Part shown: positions 57,925 to 64,000 of the stretch, in pieces | Layout: every line of letters begins with the position of its first letter | Position numbering within the stretch: position 1 is the stretch's first letter | Source of the DNA: CAVTYH01 sp963738835 | GTDB taxonomy: Bacteria; Planctomycetota; Planctomycetia; Pirellulales; JADZDJ01 | Assembly: GCA_963738835.1 (NCBI GenBank) | Contig: CAVTYH010000006.1 | Location: forward strand, 558,001 to 622,000 | Direction of reading: 5' to 3' | DNA length: 64,000 bases | Program-made: the position numbers and the translations under genes | Notes under the pieces: model-generated | Told to the model about the DNA's origin: nothing | Databases searched by the model: none | Seen by the model: the letters and a program-made list of their open reading frames with translations, nothing else

Positions 57925-60680
57925 CTATGCCGATCGCTGGCCATACAGGTTGTTCATGGCTGTACGAATGCAACAGACGGACAACACAAAGATGCCCAGT
58001 AGGCCGATGGTGAAGGCCGGAGGTTCAGGGACAGCCGTCGTGCTGCCGCTGCCGGCCATAAGATCTAGCAGCGATTGAATGTCGGCATTCGAGATTTGCC
58101 CGTCGTGGTTGACATCGCCGAACGTGAGCAGGCTGAAATCGCTCAAGCCGTGCTGGCTCTCGTAACTGTTCAGGTCGGCCAAGGCGGCCAGCATTCCTTG
58201 GATGTCGGCGGCATCCAGCACACCGTCTTGGGTAAAGTCGCCGACTAGCCCGCTGAAAACCGAGAGCGAGCCGGTCGTATACAATCGACTGCTGTCCCAA
58301 GCCAACACTCCGCCGAGGCTCGGTAACTGCAACGTCGAAAACGATCCGGAAATCGAACCAGCGTCGAGCAGATGAAAGACGTCGCCGATGTGCGGGGTCA
58401 CGGCGCCAAGAGCAAAAGTGACGTTCAGCGTTCCGGCGACGCTGGCTTGACCGACAACATGCAGCAGGTCGTGATTCTGAGGACTCTGGATATTCATTTG
58501 CAAAGTTGCCCCTGCGTTCTGCATGTAATTGCCGTTGACGGTCAGCGTCTCCGGGGTCCAGGTGAGTCCAGGATCGAAGCCAGCCGTCGGGTTCGTTAGA
58601 TCGACGCCGGGTTGATAGACCAAGTCGTCAATCCGCACGCCATTATCGACGGGAGCAGAACCAGCCAGCGCCAAAAAAGTGTTCAGATCGCTGGTGGTTC
58701 CATTGCGAAATGAAAGTTGCGTCGCGTTGAGCTTGTTGCCCGCGGTGGCGGCGCCTGTGCCCGTATTCATGTAAATGTCGTACTTGTCGGTCGTCTGATT
58801 GACGACCATCCAGATGTTATACCACGTGTTCAGCGCCAGCCCGCTGGACAGCGTCGCGCTGAAAGCACCGCCGTTGCGTGCATCAAGCGCAATTGTGCCC
58901 GCGGTCGAGCCCTGCTTGATTCTGAGCTGAGCCTCGAAATCGCTGAAGTCAACCGTAGCGGTACTGGCTTTATCGCCCAGCCCGACATTGTGATTCGGGG
59001 TGTCGGTCTTCGAGTTGATACGAAAGAAATACGTGGCGGTCGAGCTATTATTGAGCACGGTTTGGTCTGATAGACTGCGCGAGACTCCGCGAAAATCGCT
59101 TGCCCACCCGAAGGTCAATACCTTGTTTCCGTTGTAACTTTCGATGTCTGCCAGTGTGGTGTTCTGATGCGCCGTCCAGGGAGGGCTGGCGACGGTAACC
59201 ACGTCGCCCAGGGCGTAACTCTCGAAATCGTCGATCACATACCGGCTGGCAACTCCCGCTCCGTCTTTGCCAACGCGAACGACGGAACCGGACTGAGCCG
59301 TTAGGTTGCCTCCAAAGGTGCCACCGCCAGAAATGGTCGAGCCCACTGCGGCGGTGACATTGCCGACGCCGTTTCCGTCGTTGTTGAGCGTTTGGCCGTT
59401 AGAAATGCTGAAGGCAGTACTCTTCGTAGAGACATCCAGCGTTCCGCCGGTGCGCACGTCGATCATCGGTGCGGTGCCGAGGTTGCCCGAGCCGGTCAAA
59501 ACCAACATGCCTCCCTTAATGCGGGCGATGCCGTTGCCGGTCACAGCGGCGCCGACGCGCAACGAGCCCTGGGAGACTTGCAAGATGCCGTTGTTGGTAA
59601 TAATGCTGCCGCCGCTGAACGTGATCTGATTGGTCCCCGATTTGGTCAGTGTAGCGCCAGGTTGTATACGGACCCAGTTGCTGCCGGAAAGTTCCCAGTC
59701 CAGGGTGCCCGAAATGGTGCTCGCGCCAGAGAGGGCGTTGATGTACTTGATCGTACCCAACGTGCTGCCGGTCATGGTGAGCTCGCCGCCGGTCAAGTCG
59801 GCCACGTGCTCGCCAAGATTCTGGCCGCCGATGTTTGTCGTTGTCCCAGTGCCCAGCGCACCAACGTAGCTGTAGCCCATCTGCGTTGGCGTGAGCGTGC
59901 TGCCGCTGCCGCTATACAAAGGCGAGTCGCTGAACCAGTTGTACCAAGAGTAACCGGCGACGTAGCTCGCGCCATTCGAGACCGGGAATCACGATGTTCA
60001 AAAACTCCCGGTTGGCCTCGATGATCTGCGCGTCGGTGTAGTTGCCGCCCCAATCGTGGATGGCGAATTCGGTAATGAACACCGGCAACCCATACGAATT
60101 GTGGTAGGAATCGACGCGGCTGAGGAACGAGCTTGCCGCCCCAGCCGGATTGTCGGGGGTGCTAACTCCGTACCAATGAAAGGCCACGGCGTCGACCTTC
60201 AGTCCGTTGGCGGTCGCCTGGCTCATGAAGCTGGAGAGCCAGGCTTGGCCGCCGGTGGCACCGCCTGTATCGGCGACGGCGGGGCTGACTAGTTTGGTAG
60301 TCGTCCCAGCGAAGCTGTTCGAGATGGTGGTCCAGGACGAAATGGCCTGGGCCACCGACATGTTCGCCTGGTCAGAGCGTTCTGGTTCGTTGAAGCCCAG
60401 GACATAATTGGGGTTAAGGGTTTTGGCGTTGTTGATGGTGGTCTGGCTCGGTGCGTTCCAGAACATGGGATAGAAATTGGCGTTGTAGGCGCCGATGTTT
60501 CTGGGAGTCGACCCCCAGGTGTAGTACCACCCAGCGTTGACCGCCTGCAAGTTGTTGTAGCCGGCCCCGCTATCGGCGAAGCCGCGCTTCGAGGACAGAA
60601 TTTGCGCCGGCCTCCGTCGCAGCCAACAGATGGAGCGCAAACAGCGCACAGCCAATCTGAAGTGGCCGCCAGTTCCGCAT
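57925..60680 (-). pseudogene. GH128 glycosidase with repeat, dockerin-like and PEP-CTERM modules, two frame breaks
   Basis: The start MRNWRPLQIGCALFALHLLA (60680) is a signal peptide. A frame break near 60605 is followed by a GH128-type (Asl1-like) glycosidase domain with NYVLGFNEPERSDQ, FHWYGVSTP and FITEFAIHDWGG; the two Glu residues are the expected catalytic pair. At about 59970 the frame breaks again and GASYVAGYSWYNWFSDSPLY continues in the next frame. Autotransporter-like repeats, a domain with VIDDFESYALGDVV, a dockerin-like pair of calcium loops (DFTQDGVLDAADIQ and DVNHDGQISNADIQ) and a PEP-CTERM tail (VPEPPAFTIGLLGIF) follow. GH128 enzymes cut beta-1,3-glucans. Confidence 0.75.
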
Positions 60681-61142
60681 GATCAGTCCTCTGTTCCGTA
60701 AATTAAGCTGCCAAACTCCCCCGTTCGACAACCGCACGTCCTCAGCAAAGCGGCCCGCCACGCTGACGACGAAGTCCCGCAGATCATAATCCGCGGTAGT
60801 TCCTCAGTTTCCAAATCCCGGCGCCCGGCGAATCACTGATGAAATCATAAACCTGAGCAGTATGATTCGCAACATTTATTGTAACCGGGATTCATGTCGG
60901 CTCGCGACGGCAGTCCGCTTGCCAAGATAAATTCCGTGGCCGTCAAGGGCGACAATGGCTTGTCTCGTCAGCCTGTGACGACGACAGCCGGGAATGCGGG
61001 GATGAGATTAAGTGTTCCTGAGTGCAACTCCGTCACAGGTCCGAAACCAGCGGTCTACCGGGTTCTTCGGAAACCTACGGGCTGCACTGCCGACCATCGG
61101 CAGGTTATCGAAGTAGCGATTTCAACCGTACTTAGTGATCAG
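60681..61142. other. Gap without a supported gene
   Basis: About 460 bases between the GH128 gene start and the tRNA fragment. An open frame (from 60894) crosses the tRNA fragment and has no protein-like features. It holds the promoter side of the GH128 gene. Confidence 0.35.
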
Positions 61143-61184
61143 TGGTCGGGGCCGGGATTGAACCGGCGACACACGGATTTTCAG
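61143..61184 (-). other. 3' half of a tRNA-Phe-like gene (probable attachment site)
   Basis: On the minus strand CTGAAAATCCGTGTGTC is followed by the T arm GCCGGTTCAATCCCGGC and the acceptor CCCGACC plus A. The GAA anticodon loop, the GTGTC variable region and the T arm match tRNA-Phe. No 5' half (no upstream GGTCGGG) lies within reach, so this is not a working tRNA. It fits the 3' end copy left by integration of an element into tRNA-Phe. By orientation the element lies to its right, including the arsenic genes. Confidence 0.6.
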
Positions 61185-61268
61185 AAGTGTATCAACCTCT
61201 TGAAACTAGCGGTTTTCTCGACAATTCTGCAAAATCGAACCCTTACAAACCCCTGCGAAACGCCCTCA

Positions 61269-61288
61269 GCGGTTGTCGCGACAACCGC
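61269..61288. promoter_or_regulatory. Perfect 20-bp palindrome
   Basis: GCGGTTGTCGCGACAACCGC is its own reverse complement, with no loop. It lies 85 bases inside the suspected island end and 94 bases beyond the stop of arsM. A dimeric regulator or recombination protein could bind it. No function shown. Confidence 0.5.
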
Positions 61289-61346
61289 CGAATACCAGCC
61301 TAATCGGCGGCGAGAATTGCAGCAAGTCAGTCACTCTTGCGACGTT

Positions 61347-61368
61347 TTACTGCAATCTTACTGCAATC
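61347..61368. repeat. 11-bp tandem duplication
   Basis: TTACTGCAATC occurs twice in tandem just beyond the stop of arsM, near the suspected island end. It may be part of the recombination region. Confidence 0.5.
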
Positions 61369-61382
61369 TTGTGTACTGGTGT

Positions 61383-62228
61383 TCAGAATGGCTTCAGGGC
61401 GTAAACGCGAACGCTCGCCGCATAGTCGTTGACGTTGTATCGCTTCAGCAACTCGGCTAGTCGGCCGTGCAAGTCGCTTGAACAGCACGAAACGACGGGC
61501 AGGCCGTCGCCCATTGCTGGCGAACAACAGCCCGATTGCCCTTCCACTTTCGCGTATGCGTTCAAGTCGGCCTCTGTGTCAACAATCTCGATAGGATCAA
61601 AGCCCGCTGCCCGTAGCCCATTTCGGTATTCATCAAACGAGATTGCGCCAGCAATGCAGCCGACGTAGGCCATAAGATCGTTGCCAATATCCGGCGGTAG
61701 CTGCCGTTTCAATGCAATGTCACTAGCGGCTAGACGGCCGCCGGGTTTGAGCACGCGGGCAATCTCGTGGAACACCGCGGGCTTGTCCGATGCCAAGTTG
61801 ATAACGCAATTACTAATCACACAATCAGCGGAGTTGTCCGGCAGCGGTAGCTTATCGATCATCGCCAAATGGAATTCAACATTCTTGGCGTTTGCTTTCC
61901 CGGCATTTGCGGTGGCGCGTTCGATCATTTCCGGCGTCATATCAACGCCGATTGCTTTGCCGTTCGGCCCCAGCTTCTGCGCAGCTAATAGCACGTCCAG
62001 CCCACCACCGCAACCTAGATCGACAACAGTTTCACCCGGCCGCAAGCTGGCAAACGCTGTTGGGTTTCCGCACGATAAGCCCATGTTTGCTTCGGCTGGA
62101 ATCGACGCCAGTTCATTGGCAGAATAGCCGAACGCTTCCGCCACAGCCTGTACGCCAGCATGTTTGCTCGATAATCCGCTGTTGGCCACGGCCCCGTATT
62201 TTGATTTCACTGTTTGTTCAATCGACAT
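61383..62228 (-). CDS. arsM: Arsenite S-adenosylmethionine methyltransferase
   Basis: A 281-residue enzyme that methylates arsenite to volatile or less toxic products. The SAM motif VVDLGCGGGLDVLLAA is present. The three arsenic-binding cysteines of ArsM appear at Cys53 (LSCGNP), Cys141 (ISNCVINL) and Cys191 (YVGCIAGA); the last two are 50 residues apart, as in known enzymes. It follows acr3 by nine bases and is the last gene of the arsenic operon. Confidence 0.93.
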   Translation of the reverse strand: MSIEQTVKSKYGAVANSGLSSKHAGVQAVAEAFGYSANELASIPAEANMGLSCGNPTAFASLRPGETVVDLGCGGGLDVLLAAQKLGPNGKAIGVDMTPEMIERATANAGKANAKNVEFHLAMIDKLPLPDNSADCVISNCVINLASDKPAVFHEIARVLKPGGRLAASDIALKRQLPPDIGNDLMAYVGCIAGAISFDEYRNGLRAAGFDPIEIVDTEADLNAYAKVEGQSGCCSPAMGDGLPVVSCCSSDLHGRLAELLKRYNVNDYAASVRVYALKPF

Positions 62229-62237
62229 ACCTTCACC

Positions 62238-63338
62238 TCACTTGGTGCTAGGACAACTTCCAACAGTCGGCAGCATTTCGGTTTCGTTGCTGCTTGTCTG
62301 AGGAAAATACCGACGCTGGAAATACAAAGCCACGTTCACTAAGCCGAGCAATACCGGCACTTCCACTAATGGCCCGACTACGGCCGCAAAGGCAGCGCCG
62401 TGGTTGATGCCAAACACCGCAACGGCAACAGCAATCGCCAACTCGAAATTGTTGCTGGCTGCGGTAAACGCAATCGTGGCAGTTTTGGAGTAGTCGGCCC
62501 CCAGCTTGCGGCCCATCCAAAAGCTAATCAGAAACATCACCACGAAATAAATCATCAGCGGAACTGCAATCAGTACCACGTCAAGCGGCTGCGCGATGAT
62601 CTTTTCGCCTTGGATGCTGAACATCACAACGATGGTGAACAGTAAAGCAATCAGCGTTATCGGACTGATTCGCGGAATAAATGACGCTTCGTACCATTGA
62701 CGGCCCTTGGCTTTGACCAACACGATTCGCGTTAGCAATCCCGCGATGAACGGAATGCCCAAGTAGATGAACACGCTGCGGGCAATTTCGCCGATGGTAA
62801 TATGCACTTCCGCGCCCGGCAGGTGCAGCAGCGGCGGCAGCACCGTGATAAACAGCCAAGCGTACAGACTGAAAAACAGTACTTGGAAAATGCTGTTGAA
62901 GGCGACCAGCCCGGCAGCATATTCCCTGTCGCCTTTTGCGAGTTCGTTCCAAACGATCACCATTGCGATACAACGAGCCAGCCCGATTAGAATAAGGCCG
63001 ATCATGTATTCCGGGTGGTTGTGCAAAAACAGCACCGCCAAGCCGAACATCAACAGCGGCCCAACAATCCAGTTTTGAACCAGCGACAGCCCCAACACTT
63101 TCCAGTTGCGGAATACGTCGCCCAATTCTTCGTACCGCACTTTGGCCAGCGGCGGATACATCATCAAGATCAAACCAACGGCTATGGGAATGCTTGTCGT
63201 ACCGACCGACACGCTGTTGATGACATCCTTGATGCCTGGAACGAAGCGGCCCAAAGCCAGCCCGGCAGCCATCGCAATGAATATCCAAAGCGTTAGGAAT
63301 CGATCGAGAAACGACAGTTTCCGTGCAACGCTGCTCAT
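62238..63338 (-). CDS. acr3: Arsenite efflux transporter, ACR3 family
   Basis: A 366-residue membrane protein with about ten helices. The family Cys lies in IGLARCIAMVIVWNELA; other marks are NWIVGPLLMFGLAVLFL and NNFELAIAVAVAVFGI. It exports arsenite using the proton gradient. ATG 63338 (MSSVARKLSFLD) overlaps the arsC stop by four bases (ATGA), which fits coupling; a start 18 bases upstream is less likely. Confidence 0.94.
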   Translation of the reverse strand: MSSVARKLSFLDRFLTLWIFIAMAAGLALGRFVPGIKDVINSVSVGTTSIPIAVGLILMMYPPLAKVRYEELGDVFRNWKVLGLSLVQNWIVGPLLMFGLAVLFLHNHPEYMIGLILIGLARCIAMVIVWNELAKGDREYAAGLVAFNSIFQVLFFSLYAWLFITVLPPLLHLPGAEVHITIGEIARSVFIYLGIPFIAGLLTRIVLVKAKGRQWYEASFIPRISPITLIALLFTIVVMFSIQGEKIIAQPLDVVLIAVPLMIYFVVMFLISFWMGRKLGADYSKTATIAFTAASNNFELAIAVAVAVFGINHGAAFAAVVGPLVEVPVLLGLVNVALYFQRRYFPQTSSNETEMLPTVGSCPSTK

Positions 63339-63751
63339 TTTTGCACCGCCAGCCACTTTTGAATTCGTCGGTCGATTTCGTCCCGCACCTCCCGAAACTT
63401 GTTTAGCCTTTCTTCGTCAGTCCCTTGGAACGCTGGCGGATCGTCTAGCGGCCAGAATTCCCGATTCTGCATACCCGGAAAGATTCGCGGGCAACTTTCG
63501 TTGGCGCTGTCGCAAACAACGATAAGATGATGCACGGTCAACTTGCCGAGAAATTCGGAAACATCTTTTGACCGTAGCTTGCTTGTGTCGATCCCGATTT
63601 CCTCTAGCACTTTGATCGTGAGCGGATGTACGCCCTTGGGATTGACGCCAGCACTGTACGCATCGAATCGACCGGCCGCGTGTTTGCGTAGCAATACTTC
63701 ACCCATCTGGCTGCGGCATGAATTGCCCGTACAGAGAAATAGGACGTTCAT
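63335..63751 (-). CDS. arsC: Arsenate reductase, thioredoxin-coupled type
   Basis: A 138-residue LMW-phosphatase-like reductase that turns arsenate into arsenite for export. The P-loop C7-x5-R13 is in FLCTGNSCRSQMGE, and the resolving cysteines are in IVVCDSANESCPRIFPG. It is not the glutaredoxin-type ArsC. It lies between arsR and acr3. Confidence 0.94.
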   Translation of the reverse strand: MNVLFLCTGNSCRSQMGEVLLRKHAAGRFDAYSAGVNPKGVHPLTIKVLEEIGIDTSKLRSKDVSEFLGKLTVHHLIVVCDSANESCPRIFPGMQNREFWPLDDPPAFQGTDEERLNKFREVRDEIDRRIQKWLAVQK

Positions 63752-63785
63752 ATTCGTTTATCCGTATGTATTGGAAAAATAAAAA

Positions 63786-64000
63786 TCAGCAGCACTTACC
63801 GCACTGCCGCAATCGTTTGTCGTCACGCTTCATTACCGGCACTTCATTGCAGCACGTCGTCAAGCAATCGAGCAACTTCGCATGGAACGCATTGCGGGCC
63901 GGGGTCAGTTTGTAATAGGCCCAAAGCCCTTGCTTGCGAACGCTGACCAAACCGGCTTTACGCAAATATGCCAAGTGCCGGGATGCCTTGGGTTGCGGCA
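63786..64000 (-). CDS. arsR: ArsR-family repressor, 5' partial
   Basis: The frame stays open to the right edge, so the N-terminus is outside the window. PQPKASRHLAYLRKAGLV is the recognition helix of a winged helix-turn-helix ArsR repressor. The C-terminus ends in CGKCC, with further cysteines in CLTTCCNEV; one or both sites may bind arsenite. It precedes arsC by 34 bases and should repress the operon when arsenite is absent. Confidence 0.9.
   Translation of the reverse strand, partial: PQPKASRHLAYLRKAGLVSVRKQGLWAYYKLTPARNAFHAKLLDCLTTCCNEVPVMKRDDKRLRQCGKCC

Noticed and set aside
61143..61300. A complete tRNA-Phe, possibly with an intron
   Set aside because: No matching 5' acceptor (GGTCGGG) or D arm can be found upstream on the minus strand.
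60894..61460. 188-residue plus-strand frame
   Set aside because: It crosses the tRNA-Phe fragment and the palindrome and overlaps the end of arsM; composition is not protein-like.
1..64000. CRISPR arrays, rRNA genes, complete tRNAs and prophage structural genes
   Set aside because: No regularly spaced direct repeats, rRNA signatures, cloverleaf genes or capsid/tail genes were seen.

Overview
The window looks like a chromosomal segment of a planctomycete, most likely a Pirellulales-type bacterium. The evidence is: SHD1-domain secreted proteins, small zinc-ribbon membrane proteins, PEP-CTERM and dockerin-like C-termini, a polytopic membrane Ser/Thr kinase, a BBP7-like outer-membrane protein, two csrA genes, and intergenic palindromes built on a CCCGACGCGCAAGCGAGG core. 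This assignment is inferred from gene families; no rRNA or other taxonomic marker is present.

Layout. (1) 1-10.6 kb: an unusual cluster of large exported proteins. Two SHD1/beta-propeller proteins are each followed by a protein with an N-terminal zinc ribbon plus membrane helices; one of those carries a propeller, the other an alpha/beta hydrolase. A hupE gene sits between the pairs on the other strand. (2) 10.7-19.3 kb: a decaying type II secretion/type IV pilus-like locus. The secretin and a TPR lipoprotein are intact. The pseudopilin is truncated by a stop and followed by the tail of a PilO/GspM-like gene. gspF is 5'-truncated, cut by an IS630-type element and full of stops. (3) 19.9-29 kb: a PEP-CTERM protein, a large DUF11 protein, bioB, a PSP1 protein, and the leuC-leuD-propeller operon. 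(4) 29-34 kb: a fatty-acid desaturase, a membrane Ser/Thr kinase, a sugar-nucleotide epimerase and a degenerate Nudix protein. (5) 34.7-38.7 kb: two csrA genes flank a lipase-like lipoprotein, next to a UVR-motif protein. (6) 39-47 kb: a cysteine-rich secreted protein, acyl-CoA dehydrogenase, arfB, a TIM-barrel isomerase, a TraB-like protein, an outer-membrane protein, a cupin and a thioesterase. (7) 47.2-53.6 kb: an 1140-residue FAAL-ACP-AONS fusion, probably a lipid synthase, then recG. (8) 54-60.7 kb: small membrane proteins, a DJ-1/PfpI protein and a modular GH128/dockerin/PEP-CTERM protein. (9) 61.1-64 kb: the 3' half of a tRNA-Phe-like gene, then an arsenic operon (arsR-arsC-acr3-arsM) running off the right edge. 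This looks like the end of a tRNA-integrated island.

Many genes here are broken by single-base frame changes, at about 3.14, 3.74, 7.7, 36.5, 44.8, 51.1, 57.3, 60.0 and 60.6 kb, with recognisable protein continuing in the next frame. This is either genuine decay or indel error in the assembly. Only the secretion locus carries several independent kinds of lesion (stops, deletions, IS), so decay is convincing there.
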